From Paraburkholderia ferrariae NBRC 106233 (lineage in GTDB: Bacteria > Pseudomonadota > Gammaproteobacteria > Burkholderiales > Burkholderiaceae): a stretch of DNA of 64,000 bases. The stretch covers positions 87,034-151,033 of the forward strand of contig NZ_BAYB01000006.1 in assembly GCF_000685035.1 (NCBI RefSeq), in the 5' to 3' direction. The stretch's first letter is position 1. Every line of letters starts with the position of its first letter. The translations under genes and the position numbers were made by a program. Below, in pieces: positions 27,307 to 37,106 of the stretch. The notes below the pieces were generated by a model. That model saw only the letters and a list, made by a program, of their open reading frames with translations, was not told the DNA's origin and did no database searches.

Positions 27307-29286
27307 ATGAACGACGAAGTCACCCTGCTGGAGGGCGCGCACGTGCTGGTCGTCGACGACGACGACGGCATCCTGCGGCTCGCGCGCAAATCGCTCGTCC
27401 GCGCCGGCGCGCGCGTGGACACCTGCACGAGCGTAGGCGAGGCGGGAGCGCTGCTCGCGCTGCAAACGCCGGACGTACTCGTGCTCGACTATCAGCTCGA
27501 CGGGGCGGAGACCGGGCTCGACTTCTTTCGCCGCCTGCGTTCGCAGGACGTGCGCGTGCCGGCCATACTCGTGACCGGCTTCACCGACGAATCGCGCGTG
27601 ATCGCCGCGCTGCGCGCGGGCGTGTCCGACGTGGTGCCGAAGTCCGGCGACTATCTCGACTACCTGCCCGAGGCGGTGGCGCGCGTGCTCTCCCAGGTCG
27701 CGCTGCAACGCGCTTCCGACGAGTCGCTCCTGCTGCGCGATCGCGAGGAGCACTACCGCACGCTTTCGGAGGCGCTGCCGCACCTCGTGCTCACCTGCGG
27801 CGCGGACGGCAACTGCGACTTCCTCTCGAAACAGTGGCTCGAATACACGGGACTCGACTCGCGCTATTCGCACGGTCTCGCCTGGCTCGACGCCGTGCAT
27901 CCCGACGACCGCGAGGACATCCGCCGCAGTTGGCTGAAGGCCGTGGGGAGCGGCGCGACCGATTACCGCCACGAACTGCGCATTCGCCGCCACGACGGCG
28001 CGTATCGTTGGTTCGATGTCCGTATCGTTGCGATGCGCAATCCGCGCGGCGGCGTGAACAAGTGGTTCGGCAGCTGCACCGACATTCACGCGCAGCGCGA
28101 ATCGACCGAGGAACGCGAGCTTCTGCTGGCTTCCGAGCAGGCCGCGCGCCAGGCGGCGGAAGAAGCGAACCGCGCCAAGGACCGCTTCCTCGCGATGCTC
28201 TCGCACGAGCTGCGCACGCCGCTTACGCCGGTGCTGGCCGGCACGCGGCTACTCGAACAGATTCCCGATCTGCCCGAGGCCGCGCGCGCAGGCGTGCTGA
28301 TGATCCGCCGCAACATCGAACTCGAAGCCCGCCTGATCGACGACCTGCTCGACCTCACGCGCGTGGCGAACGGCAAGCTGAGCCTCGCGCTCGATACGGT
28401 GGACGTGCACGAGGTCATCGACGCCGTGCTCGAACTCTTCCACAGCGAAATCCAGGTGAAGCAGCAGGACGTGCATGTCGATCTGCGCGCGCAGCACCAT
28501 TACGTGCGCGGCGACCGCGCCCGCCTGCAGCAGATGTTCTGGAATCTCGTGCGCAACGCCGCGAAGTTCACGCCGGACGGCGGACATATCTACGTGCGCA
28601 CGCGCGACGAACGCATGCACGTGCTGATCGAAGTGGAAGACACGGGCATCGGCATCGAGCCCGAGCAGATCAGCAAGCTTTTCAACGCCTTCGAGCAGGG
28701 CAGCCACAACATGACGCGGCAGTTCGGCGGCCTCGGCCTCGGTCTTGCTGTGACCAAGGCGCTGACCGAGGCGCACGGCGGCACCGTGACGGCGAAGAGC
28801 CCCGGCACGCATTGCGGCGCGACGTTTTCCATCGTGCTGCCCACCGCTACGCCGGTGCCGGGCGCCGACGTGCCGGCGGACCGGGACAGCCCGCATCTGG
28901 CCGGCGCGCTCGACATCCTGCTGATCGAGGATCACGAAGACACGGCCGAGGTCATGTCGCAGTTGATCCGTGGGCTCGGCCACGAAGTTGCGGTGGCAGG
29001 CAGCGTGGCCGATGCGCTCGCGCTCGCGGCGCAAGTGCGCTTCGATCTCGTGGTGAGCGACATCGGCCTGCCGGACGGCACCGGCATCGACTTCATCCAC
29101 GCGTTTCGCGAGCACTCGGAGGCGCCGGCCATCGCGCTCACGGGTTTCGGCACCGACGACGACGTGCGCCGCTGCCTCGACGCGGGCTTCACGGCGCACC
29201 TCACGAAGCCCATCAACTTCGAGCACCTCGAGCGGCTGATCGACGATGCCGCGGTGACACGCGCGACGCAGCGCCCCGCGTTTTGA
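27307..29286 (+). CDS. Hybrid histidine kinase with REC-PAS-HisKA-HATPase-REC architecture
   Basis: The 659-residue soluble protein begins with a receiver domain (Asp61 in VLDYQLDG), continues with a PAS domain at about residues 145-265 (PAC-like HDGAYRWFDVRIVAM), the HisKA domain (His300 in MLSHELRTPL) and an HATPase domain with GLGLGLAVTKALTEAHGG. A second receiver ends it, with VVSDIGLPDG near residue 583. It lacks membrane helices, so the input is likely cytosolic or phosphotransfer from the upstream regulators. The three genes kinase, receiver and hybrid kinase are 50-63 bp apart on one strand and read as one operon. Confidence 0.9.
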   Translation: MNDEVTLLEGAHVLVVDDDDGILRLARKSLVRAGARVDTCTSVGEAGALLALQTPDVLVLDYQLDGAETGLDFFRRLRSQDVRVPAILVTGFTDESRVIAALRAGVSDVVPKSGDYLDYLPEAVARVLSQVALQRASDESLLLRDREEHYRTLSEALPHLVLTCGADGNCDFLSKQWLEYTGLDSRYSHGLAWLDAVHPDDREDIRRSWLKAVGSGATDYRHELRIRRHDGAYRWFDVRIVAMRNPRGGVNKWFGSCTDIHAQRESTEERELLLASEQAARQAAEEANRAKDRFLAMLSHELRTPLTPVLAGTRLLEQIPDLPEAARAGVLMIRRNIELEARLIDDLLDLTRVANGKLSLALDTVDVHEVIDAVLELFHSEIQVKQQDVHVDLRAQHHYVRGDRARLQQMFWNLVRNAAKFTPDGGHIYVRTRDERMHVLIEVEDTGIGIEPEQISKLFNAFEQGSHNMTRQFGGLGLGLAVTKALTEAHGGTVTAKSPGTHCGATFSIVLPTATPVPGADVPADRDSPHLAGALDILLIEDHEDTAEVMSQLIRGLGHEVAVAGSVADALALAAQVRFDLVVSDIGLPDGTGIDFIHAFREHSEAPAIALTGFGTDDDVRRCLDAGFTAHLTKPINFEHLERLIDDAAVTRATQRPAF

Positions 29287-29305
29287 TGCGCGCGCCTCCG
29301 CAATG

Positions 29306-29342
29306 AAAAAGCCCGCGCAGGCATGACGCCTGCGCGGGCTTT
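29306..29342 (-). terminator. Rho-independent terminator for mscL
   Basis: A 15-bp perfect stem (29308-29322 with 29328-29342) and a 5-base loop have five A on the left, giving a U-run to minus-strand transcripts from mscL. The plus-strand side has only three T, so stopping of the hybrid kinase transcript would be weaker. Confidence 0.85.
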
Positions 29343-29367
29343 CGCGCATGCCGCCGTGAGCGGACGT

Positions 29368-29814
29368 TCAGCGCGGATTGCTCTTGAGCGAATCGCGAAT
29401 CTCACGCAGCAGGATCACGTCTTCCGGCGTGGGCGGCGGCGCTGCCGGAGCGGCTTCGGCCGGCTGGCGCAGCTTGTTGATGAACTTCACCATCAGAAAG
29501 ATGATGAACGCGAGGATCACGAAGTTGATCGCGACCGTGATGAACGAGCCGTAGCCGAACGCGGCTACGCCGGCCGTCTGCAGGTCCTTGTACGAATCGG
29601 GGTTGCCCTTGAAGCTCGGCGGAATGTCGCCGAGGCGGATGAACTTGTTCGAGAAGTCGAGGCCGCCCGTGATGACGCCGATGACCGGCATGATCAGGTC
29701 TTTCACCACCGAGTTGACGATGTTGGAAAACGCCCCGCCGATAATCACACCGACGGCGAGGTCCATCACATTGCCTTTGACGGCGAATTCCTTGAATTCC
29801 TTGATCATGCTCAT
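29368..29814 (-). CDS. mscL: Large-conductance mechanosensitive channel MscL
   Basis: MscL opens under membrane tension and protects cells against hypo-osmotic shock. The 148-residue length fits. The first helix contains the conserved [15 protein letters not shown] with the Gly-rich pore lining. The second helix ([21 protein letters not shown]) and a charged C-terminal helix ending in LLREIRD complete the fold. The start ATG 29814 (MSMIKEF) follows GGAG; an in-frame ATG 17 codons earlier lacks family similarity. Confidence 0.95.
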   Translation of the reverse strand: MSMIKEFKEFAVKGNVMDLAVGVIIGGAFSNIVNSVVKDLIMPVIGVITGGLDFSNKFIRLGDIPPSFKGNPDSYKDLQTAGVAAFGYGSFITVAINFVILAFIIFLMVKFINKLRQPAEAAPAAPPPTPEDVILLREIRDSLKSNPR

Positions 29815-29981
29815 GGGCGGGTTCTCCGGGAGTGGCAAGTGGGATAGGGTGAATCCATGGCGCAATGATAGCGAACGCCCCCGCGATGCGGTAGCGATTT
29901 GACATTTCCTGACGCTGGGCGCGACGCGAAACGCGGCATGTCCGGGTCGCGCAAACTGCCGGGCCGCTTCAGGGCACCGCT

Positions 29982-31019
29982 TCAGGGCACCGTTTCAGCG
30001 GGCCGGCAGAAGCTGCCCGGCAGAAGCTGCCCGGCGAGACTCGCGGGATCGGTATTGGTCCCGCACAGCAGGACGCCCACGCGCCGGCCCTGCAGCGTGT
30101 CGCGCAGCGGCCCCAGCAGGCCCGCTGTGGCCGTCGCGCAGGCGGGCTCCACGGCCAGCTTCAATTGATCGAAGAGCACGCGCATGGCGGCGCGCAGGTC
30201 GTCGTCCGATACGGTGACAATCCGGTCGATATGGCGCCGGCACAGTTCGTAGCTGTATTGCTCCGTGTGCGGCGCCATCAGCGAATCGGCGATCGAATGC
30301 ATGTGGCCGAGGCGCACCGTATGGTTGGCGGCAAAGCTGCGGCTCATCGCGTCGGCGCCTTCGGGCTCGACGCCGTACACGCGCACGCGCGGATTGGCGA
30401 GCCGCAGCGCGGTCGAAACGCCCGCGGCGAGACCGCCGCCGCCGATCGGCAGGATCACCGCGTCGACGTCGGGCGCCTGGGTGGCCCACTCGTAGCCGAG
30501 CGTGGCCGTGCCGAGCACCGTGCGATAGCCGTTGAACGGATGCACGAAATAGCGGCCTTCCTCGGTCTCGATGCGTCGCACGATATCGAACGCCTCGCTG
30601 CTGTTGCCGGCCACGACGATTTCGGCGCCGAAGCGCCGGCATTGCGCCACGCGCTCCGCGCTCGCCGTGCGAAAGAGCACGACCTTCGCGCCGATGCCGA
30701 GGCGCATGGCCGCATACGAGACCGCGATCGCGTGGTTGCCGCCCGAAACGCAGGTCACGCCCGCACTGCGCTGCGCGGCGTCGAGCTCGAGCAGATGCGT
30801 GAACGCGCCGCGCACCTTGAAGCTGCCGCTCGCCTGCAGCAGTTCGAACTTGAAGTTGACGAGCGTGCCTTCGAGCGAAGGCAGATCGTTGCGGTCGAAC
30901 ACCGGCGTGCGCAGCACCCACGGCGTGAGCGCGAAGTGCTGCGTGGCGATGTCGTCGAGCGTGGGGATGGCTTCGCCGTCGATCGTGTGGTCGGTGGGAA
31001 GCGGCGTGCCGGTGGACAT
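29982..31019 (-). CDS. PLP-dependent serine/threonine dehydratase-like protein
   Basis: The 345-residue protein is a fold-type II PLP enzyme. Lys68 in [10 protein letters not shown] is the Schiff-base residue; [13 protein letters not shown] near residue 93 and the phosphate-binding GGGGLAAG loop near residue 190 follow. It lacks the C-terminal ACT regulatory domain of biosynthetic IlvA, so it resembles catabolic threonine/serine dehydratases or serine racemases, which make 2-oxobutyrate or pyruvate. The sequence alone does not settle which amino acid is used. It lies 38 bp downstream of argE on the same strand and is probably in its operon. Confidence 0.83.
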   Translation of the reverse strand: MSTGTPLPTDHTIDGEAIPTLDDIATQHFALTPWVLRTPVFDRNDLPSLEGTLVNFKFELLQASGSFKVRGAFTHLLELDAAQRSAGVTCVSGGNHAIAVSYAAMRLGIGAKVVLFRTASAERVAQCRRFGAEIVVAGNSSEAFDIVRRIETEEGRYFVHPFNGYRTVLGTATLGYEWATQAPDVDAVILPIGGGGLAAGVSTALRLANPRVRVYGVEPEGADAMSRSFAANHTVRLGHMHSIADSLMAPHTEQYSYELCRRHIDRIVTVSDDDLRAAMRVLFDQLKLAVEPACATATAGLLGPLRDTLQGRRVGVLLCGTNTDPASLAGQLLPGSFCRPAETVP

Positions 31020-31057
31020 GGCGGTCGCGGGCGCGGTTGCGTGGCGAAGCGACGCGG

Positions 31058-32299
31058 CTAGCGAGCGAGCGCTTCGACCGACATCCCGTGTATCAGCTTG
31101 CGCAGGAAACCTTCGCACGCGGCGAGCTGTGCGAGCGAGACGAACTCGTTCGCCTTGTGCGCCTGCTCGATATCGCCGGGGCCGCACACCACGCTCGGAA
31201 TGCCGGCGCGCGCGAAAAGGCCCGCCTCGGTGCCGTAGGCCACCTTGCGCTGCGCCTGGTCGGCCGTGAGCGTGCGCACGAGCTGCGTGATCGCGGCCTG
31301 TTCCGCGGCATCGAGCCCGGGCGCCGCGGCGATCTTCGTGAATTCGATCGCGGCGGCGGCGTGCTCGCGCTGCATTTTCGGCAGGAGCGTTTCGCGTGCG
31401 TAGCGCTCGATGCGCGCGAAGATGGCATCGGGATCGAGCGCCGGCAGATTGCGGAACTCGAATACGAAGCGGCACTCCGCCGGCACCGTGTTGATCGCGT
31501 TGCCGCCTTCGATCGTGCTGGCCTGCGCGGTCGTGAACGGCACGTCGTAAAGCTCGTCGAACGGACCCTGCGCGCGGAACTCGTCGGCCATGTCGCGGAT
31601 GTAGCAGATGAGCCGCGCCGCATATTCGATCGCATTCAGGCCGCGCGGCGTGAGCGACGAATGCGCCGCGTGTCCGCGCACGCAGCATTGGTAAGCGTTG
31701 ATGCCCTTGTGGGCGACGATGGGGCGCATGCTCGTCGGCTCGCCCACGATGCAGCCTTCCGGCTTCACGCCGCGCTTCACGAGTTCTTCGATCATGAGCG
31801 GCGCGCCCGCGCATCCCACTTCTTCGTCGAACGAGAGTGCGAGGTGGATCGGCTTGGCGAGCTTCGTGCGCTGCATCTCCGGCACGAGCGTGAGCGCGGC
31901 GCCGATAAAGCCCTTCATGTCGCAGGTGCCGCGGCCATAGAGGAGGCCGTCGCGGATTTCGGGCTTGAAGGGATCGCTGTCCCACTTCTGGCCATCCACC
32001 GGCACCACGTCGGTGTGGCCCGAGAGCACGATGCCGCCGTTCGTTTCGCCGTCGTGCGCAGGCACGGTGGCGAACAGGTTGGCCCATTTGCCGTCGTGGC
32101 CGTAGGTCAGCGTCGATTCGACGCCTTGCGCGCGCAGCGCGTCACGCACCGTCTCGATCAGGCCGAGATTCGGATGACGGCTGACCGTGTCCATCGACAC
32201 GAGGCGGGTGACCCAGGGAAGCGAGACGGGGGAGGTGGCGGAGGCGGACGACGACGGGGACGACTGCGTGGTTTGCGCTGTTTCAGCGGCGACAGACAT
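31058..32299 (-). CDS. argE: Acetylornithine deacetylase ArgE (M20 peptidase family)
   Basis: ArgE removes acetate from N-acetylornithine in arginine synthesis. The 413-residue protein shows His95 and Asp97 in SGHTDVVPV, Asp127 in GRGTCDMKG, the catalytic Glu and metal Glu in FDEEVGC (159-160), GEPTS near residue 192, and later metal His in the C-terminal half. The lid domain lies between. Start ATG 32299 follows GGAGTCCTCAA, and an in-frame ATG 13 codons upstream is less likely. A Ser/Thr-rich leader of about 25 residues precedes the domain. Confidence 0.9.
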   Translation of the reverse strand: MSVAAETAQTTQSSPSSSASATSPVSLPWVTRLVSMDTVSRHPNLGLIETVRDALRAQGVESTLTYGHDGKWANLFATVPAHDGETNGGIVLSGHTDVVPVDGQKWDSDPFKPEIRDGLLYGRGTCDMKGFIGAALTLVPEMQRTKLAKPIHLALSFDEEVGCAGAPLMIEELVKRGVKPEGCIVGEPTSMRPIVAHKGINAYQCCVRGHAAHSSLTPRGLNAIEYAARLICYIRDMADEFRAQGPFDELYDVPFTTAQASTIEGGNAINTVPAECRFVFEFRNLPALDPDAIFARIERYARETLLPKMQREHAAAAIEFTKIAAAPGLDAAEQAAITQLVRTLTADQAQRKVAYGTEAGLFARAGIPSVVCGPGDIEQAHKANEFVSLAQLAACEGFLRKLIHGMSVEALAR

Positions 32300-32410
32300 T
32301 TGAGGACTCCAGCGTGCCAGAATCCCAATATTACCCAAAAAGGATGAAATCGCCTAAAACTGCCTGCCTTCGCGGCGCGATTGCGGCGTGTTTGCGGCAC
32401 GATTGTGCGC

Positions 32411-32446
32411 TGCGGCATCTGCGGCATCTGCGGCATCTGCGGCATC
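32411..32446. repeat. Short tandem repeat, four copies of a 9-bp unit
   Basis: TGCGGCATC is repeated four times without change in the 267-bp gap between mfd and argE, upstream of argE. It is a simple repeat that may vary in copy number. No gene is supported in that gap. Confidence 0.8.
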
Positions 32447-32566
32447 TGCCTTGACGGCGGGGCTGCCGCCATGGCGCTCGCGAGCGGCGCCCGGGCGCGC
32501 ATGCACGCCCGGCGGCATTCATCGCGCCGCTGGCCGGGCCGCCTTGCGACGTGCCGGCAGTCCCGC

Positions 32567-35500
32567 TTATCGCGCCGCCGTGCGCGCCGGCGCGCCGAGC
32601 GCGCGCAGCGTTTCCTTCACCGTTGCCACGCGCACCGCGAGGTCGGGGCTGCGCGTTTCGATGCGCAGCTTGTCCTGGCCCGCGAGCTTGACGTGCTTGT
32701 GCTTCTGCACCATCTCGATGATGCGCATAGCGTCGACAGGCGGATTCGGCACGAACTGCAGCCCGATCACCGCTTCGCCCGCGTCGATCTTCGTGATCCC
32801 GAGCGGCTTCGCGGCAAGCCGCAGCCGGTGCGTTTCGATCAGCGCGTGCGCCTGCGGCGGCATCTTGCCGAAGCGGTCGATCAGCTCTTCCTGGATGCCG
32901 TCGATCGAATCGTCGTGCTCGCAGTTCGCGAGGCGCTTGTAGAGCGACAGGCGCTCCTGCACGTCGCCGCAGTAGTCGGCGGGCAGGATGGCGGGCGCGT
33001 GCAGGTTGATCTCGGTTGTCGCCGCGAGCGGTGCGTTCAGATCGGGCTCGCGGCCCTCCTTGAGCGCCTTCACCGCGTCGTTGAGCATGTCGGTGTAGAG
33101 CTGGAAGCCGATTTCCTGGATCTCGCCCGATTGCTTGTCGCCCAGCACTTCGCCCGTGCCGCGGATTTCGAGGTCGTGCATCGCGAGATAGAAGCCCGAG
33201 CCCAGTTCCTCCATCTGCTGGATCGCTTCGAGGCGCCGCTGCGCCTGCTTCGTGAGCCCCTGCGGATCGTGCACGAGCAGATACGCGTAGGCCTGGTGAT
33301 GCGAGCGGCCCACGCGCCCGCGCAACTGGTGCAACTGCGCGAGGCCGAACTTGTCGGAGCGGTGGATGAGGATCGTGTTCGCGGTCGGCACGTCGATGCC
33401 GGTTTCGATGATCGTGGTACAGAGCAGCACGTTCGCGCGCTGCGCCACGAAATCGCGCATCACGGTTTCGAGTTCGCGCTCGTGCATCTGGCCGTGCGCA
33501 ACGGCAATGCGCGCCTCGGGCACGAGCGCTTCGAGCATCGCGCGGCGATTCTCGATGGTCTCTACTTCGTTGTGCAGAAAGTACACCTGGCCGCCGCGTT
33601 TGAGCTCGCGCAGCATGGCCTCGCGAATCACGCTGTCTTCCTCGCGGCGCACGAAAGTCTTGATCGCGAGCCGCTTCTGCGGCGCGGTGGCGATCACCGA
33701 AAAGTCGCGCAGGCCTTCCAGCGCCATGCCGAGCGTGCGGGGAATCGGCGTGGCCGTGAGCGTGAGCACATCGACCTCCGCACGCAGGGCCTTCAGCGCC
33801 TCCTTCTGGCGCACGCCGAAGCGGTGTTCCTCGTCGATGATGACGAGCCCGAGGCGCTTGAACTGCACGTCCGAAGAAAGCAGCTTGTGCGTGCCGATCA
33901 CGATGTCGACGCTGCCGTCGTTGATCTGCTGGATCGCCGCGTTCACTTCCTTGGTCGACTTGAAGCGCGAGAGCTCGGCTATGCGCACGGGCCAGTCGGC
34001 GAAGCGGTCGGTGAAGGTTTGGGTGTGCTGTTCCGCGAGCAGCGTGGTGGGCGAGAGGATGGCAACCTGCTTGCCGCCCATCACGGCGATGAAGGCCGCG
34101 CGCAGGGCCACTTCGGTCTTGCCGAAACCCACGTCGCCGCACACGAGGCGGTCCATGGGCTTGCCGCTCGTCATGTCGCCGATCACGGCCGCAATCGCGG
34201 CCGCCTGGTCGGGCGTTTCCTCGAAGCCGAAGCTCTCGGCGAACTTCACGTAGTCGCGCGGGTCGAGCTTGAACGCGTGGCCTTCGCGCGCGGCGCGGCG
34301 CGCGTAGAGGTTGAGCAGTTCGGCGGCCGTGTCGCGGATCTGCTGCGCGGCCTTGCGGCGCGCCTTTTCCCACTGGCCCGAGCCGAGCGCATGCAGCGGC
34401 GCGCTGTCCGGATCGGCGCCGCTGTAGCGCGAGATCACGTGCAGTTGCGAGACCGGCACGTAGAGCTTGCTGCCGCTCGCGTATTCGAGGTGCAGGAACT
34501 CGGTGTCGCCTTCGCCCAGATCCATCGTGACAAGGCCGTGATAGCGGCCGATGCCGTGCTGCGCGTGCACGACCGGGTCGCCCACCTTGAGCTCCGAGAG
34601 ATCGCGCACCATCGAATCGACGTTGCTCGCCTGTTCCTGGCGGCGGCGTCCGGCGCGGCGCGCGAGCGGGCCGTAGAGCTCCGTTTCGGTGATGACGGCG
34701 AGGCCCTCGGCCGGCAGCGAGAAGCCCGTGGAAAGCGGGGCGACGCCCAGCGCGAAGCGCTCGTCGGAGGTGAGCCAGTCTTCGTAGCTGTCCGCGGAGG
34801 TGGGCCGCAGCCCGTTGTCCGCGAGCAACTGGGCGATGGTCTCGCGGCGTCCCGCCGATTCGACCGCGAACAGCACGCGGTTTTTCGTGGTGGCCAGATA
34901 GTCGCGCAGGGCGGCGAGCGGTTCGTCGGCGTGGCGGTCGATCGCGAGACTGGGCAGCGCCGTGGCCCAGCCGCCCGCGCTGGCCCCAGGCAGCACGAGG
35001 CGCGCGAAGGGCTTCGCGAGCGTGAAAAAGTCGTCGTCGCTCAGGAAAAGGCGATCCGGTTCGAGGATCGGGCGCTCGCGGTCGTGCGAGAGGAAGTTGT
35101 AGCGCTGCTTCGTATCGGCCGAAAAGCGGCGGATCGCGGCGTCGAGGTCGCCCGAGAACACTAGCTGCGCGTTGTCCGGCAGATAGTGGAAGAGCGTGGC
35201 GGTCTCTTCGAAAAAGAGCGGCAGGTAGTACTCGATCCCGGCCGAGGGCACGCCGCTGCCGATGTCCTTGTAGATCGTCGCGCGGCTTGGGTCGCCTTCG
35301 AACACCTCGCGCCAGCGGCTGCGAAATGCCGTGCGCGACGCTTCGTCGAACGGGAACTCGCGGCCCGGCAGCAGGCGGATCTCCTTCACCGGATAGAGGC
35401 TGCGCTGGCTGTCCGGATCGAACGCGCGGATCGAATCGACCTGGTCGTCGAACAGGTCGAGCCGGTAGGGCAGCGGCGAGCCCATCGGGAACAGGTCGAT

Positions 35501-36034
35501 CAGCGAGCCGCGCACACAGTATTCGCCCGGGCGCACCACCTGGCTCACGTGCTCGTAGCCGGCCAGCGTGAGCTGCGATTTGAGCTTCGCTTCGTCAAGG
35601 CGCTCGCCCTGCGCAAACGAGAACGTGTAGGCCGCGAGAAACGAGGCCGGCGGCATGCGGTAGAGCGCCGTCGTGGCCGGCACCAGCAGGATGTCGCAGC
35701 GGCCTTCGCCGAGATCGTGCAGCGTGGCGAGCCGCTCGGAAACCAGATCCTGGTGCGGCGAGAACGTGTCGTACGGCAGCGTTTCCCAGTCCGGCAGAAG
35801 GCGCACGCGGGCCTCGGGCGCGAAGAACGGGATCTCCTGGGCGAGACGCTGCGCGTCGACGGCGCTTGCGCAGATCACGGCCAGCAGCGGCGCGCCCGCG
35901 CGCGACGCCTCGCGATAGCGGGCGATCAGGAGCGCGTCGGACGAACCGTGCGTGCCGTCGAACGCGAAACGCTGCCCCGGCTTGACGACGGCGACGGGGG
36001 ACGGAGACTGCTGGGATGCGGCGATATCGGACAT
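32567..36034 (-). CDS. mfd: Transcription-repair coupling factor Mfd
   Basis: Mfd displaces RNA polymerase stalled at lesions and recruits UvrA. The 1155-residue protein (E. coli 1148) has a UvrB-like N-terminal module, an RNA polymerase-interacting CarD-like domain (HAQHGIGRYHG), the SF2 translocase with Walker A GDVGFGKTE and DEEH box IIDEEHRFGV. The TRG motif region with FHNE-like FLHNEVE and RVGRSHHQAYAYLL follows, then a C-terminal D7 domain. I start at ATG 36034 (MSDIAASQQ); an in-frame TTG two codons earlier is not needed. Confidence 0.95.
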   Translation of the reverse strand: MSDIAASQQSPSPVAVVKPGQRFAFDGTHGSSDALLIARYREASRAGAPLLAVICASAVDAQRLAQEIPFFAPEARVRLLPDWETLPYDTFSPHQDLVSERLATLHDLGEGRCDILLVPATTALYRMPPASFLAAYTFSFAQGERLDEAKLKSQLTLAGYEHVSQVVRPGEYCVRGSLIDLFPMGSPLPYRLDLFDDQVDSIRAFDPDSQRSLYPVKEIRLLPGREFPFDEASRTAFRSRWREVFEGDPSRATIYKDIGSGVPSAGIEYYLPLFFEETATLFHYLPDNAQLVFSGDLDAAIRRFSADTKQRYNFLSHDRERPILEPDRLFLSDDDFFTLAKPFARLVLPGASAGGWATALPSLAIDRHADEPLAALRDYLATTKNRVLFAVESAGRRETIAQLLADNGLRPTSADSYEDWLTSDERFALGVAPLSTGFSLPAEGLAVITETELYGPLARRAGRRRQEQASNVDSMVRDLSELKVGDPVVHAQHGIGRYHGLVTMDLGEGDTEFLHLEYASGSKLYVPVSQLHVISRYSGADPDSAPLHALGSGQWEKARRKAAQQIRDTAAELLNLYARRAAREGHAFKLDPRDYVKFAESFGFEETPDQAAAIAAVIGDMTSGKPMDRLVCGDVGFGKTEVALRAAFIAVMGGKQVAILSPTTLLAEQHTQTFTDRFADWPVRIAELSRFKSTKEVNAAIQQINDGSVDIVIGTHKLLSSDVQFKRLGLVIIDEEHRFGVRQKEALKALRAEVDVLTLTATPIPRTLGMALEGLRDFSVIATAPQKRLAIKTFVRREEDSVIREAMLRELKRGGQVYFLHNEVETIENRRAMLEALVPEARIAVAHGQMHERELETVMRDFVAQRANVLLCTTIIETGIDVPTANTILIHRSDKFGLAQLHQLRGRVGRSHHQAYAYLLVHDPQGLTKQAQRRLEAIQQMEELGSGFYLAMHDLEIRGTGEVLGDKQSGEIQEIGFQLYTDMLNDAVKALKEGREPDLNAPLAATTEINLHAPAILPADYCGDVQERLSLYKRLANCEHDDSIDGIQEELIDRFGKMPPQAHALIETHRLRLAAKPLGITKIDAGEAVIGLQFVPNPPVDAMRIIEMVQKHKHVKLAGQDKLRIETRSPDLAVRVATVKETLRALGAPARTAAR

Positions 36035-36203
36035 AGGCAACAGGTTGGCCCGATTGGGGCCTGGTTAGGCTAGTCATGCGGCCCGGACTCCCGACCGTGC
36101 CGGGTTCGAGGCGCGAGTCCAGCGAATCCGGCGAATCCGGCGGGTCCGCCCGGTGCTCGCAGGCGCACCGGACAAGGCATCGGCAGGGCGCGCGGCGGCT
36201 CGC

Positions 36204-36231
36204 CCCGCCCGGCGCACCCGCGCCGGGCGGG
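36204..36231. other. GC-rich hairpin in the mfd-ispD divergent gap
   Basis: A perfect 12-bp inverted repeat with a 4-base loop, all G/C except the loop A. It is not followed by a T-run, so I do not call it a terminator. The 324-bp gap contains no gene I can support. Confidence 0.6.
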
Positions 36232-36290
36232 CTCTTGCCGCCCCTTGCGGGGACCGGGAGCGGCTCGGTGCCGGGTGCCGCTGCGGCGGT

Positions 36291-36320
36291 CTGACGTGCG
36301 GGCAAAGGACCTATTATAAA
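36291..36320 (+). promoter_or_regulatory. Candidate sigma-70 promoter of ispD-ispF
   Basis: CTGACG (36291-36296, four of six consensus bases) and TATAAA (36315-36320) are 18 bp apart, followed by a start about 30 bases before the ispD GTG. The TATTATAAAAT stretch is the most A/T-rich spot of the gap. Confidence 0.5.
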
Positions 36321-36358
36321 ATCCGTCCTTTACTTTGACTGCTGCGGCAAGCACTACC

Positions 36359-37072
36359 GTGACCTCACGCCTCTTCGCCCTGATCCCGTGCGCCGGAACC
36401 GGCAGCCGCTCGGGCTCGGCCATGCCGAAACAATATCGAACCGTCGCGGGCCGCGACCTCCTGCACTATACGCTGGCCGCCTTCGACGCCTGCAGCGAAT
36501 TCACGCAGACGCTCGTGGTCATTGCCGCCGACGACGGCCACTTCGACGCGCGCCGCTTCGGCGGCCTGCGCTTTGCCGTGCGCCGCTGCGGCGGCGCTTC
36601 GCGCCAGGCCTCGGTGTACAACGGGCTCGCGGCGCTGGCCGAGTTCGGCGCGCGCGACGAAGACTGGGTGCTCGTGCACGACGCGGCGCGCCCCGGCATC
36701 ACGCCCGCACTGATCCGCACGCTCGTGGAGTCGCTCAAGGACGACCCCGTGGGCGGCATCATGGCGCTGCCCGTGGCCGACACGCTCAAGCGCGTGGCGC
36801 CCGGCGGCGGCGGCGCGCGCATCGCCCGCACCGAGGCGCGCGACGGGCTGTGGCAGGCCCAGACGCCGCAGATGTTCCGCGTCGGCATGCTGCGCACGGC
36901 CATCGAGCGTGCGCAGCAGGACGGCCACGACCTCACCGACGAAGCGAGCGCGATCGAATGGCTCGGCCATGCGCCGCGTCTCGTGCAGGGCAGCCTGCGC
37001 AACTTCAAGGTGACGTACCCCGAAGACTTCGCCCTCGCCGAGGCCATCCTCGGCAGCCACGCGGCGAGCTGA
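36359..37072 (+). CDS. ispD: 2-C-methyl-D-erythritol 4-phosphate cytidylyltransferase IspD
   Basis: IspD joins CTP and MEP in the non-mevalonate isoprenoid pathway. The protein begins with the nucleotidyltransferase signature [17 protein letters not shown] (Gly-rich loop plus Arg and Lys). VHDAARP near residue 102 and TQTP-like QAQTPQMF near residue 163 follow, ending with [15 protein letters not shown] start at GTG 36359, giving 237 residues and a start like other Burkholderia IspD; in-frame TTG 36335 would add eight residues. It is followed by ispF 34 bp later. Confidence 0.93.
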   Translation: MTSRLFALIPCAGTGSRSGSAMPKQYRTVAGRDLLHYTLAAFDACSEFTQTLVVIAADDGHFDARRFGGLRFAVRRCGGASRQASVYNGLAALAEFGARDEDWVLVHDAARPGITPALIRTLVESLKDDPVGGIMALPVADTLKRVAPGGGGARIARTEARDGLWQAQTPQMFRVGMLRTAIERAQQDGHDLTDEASAIEWLGHAPRLVQGSLRNFKVTYPEDFALAEAILGSHAAS

Positions 37073-37106
37073 ACGCCGCGCGCCCCTTCACTACGGAAAC
37101 CCACTC

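Noticed and set aside
26158..28206. A 682-codon minus-strand open frame antisense to the sensor kinase, receiver and hybrid kinase genes
   Set aside because: Its composition is that of a shadow of plus-strand coding sequence, without a ribosome site or any domain.
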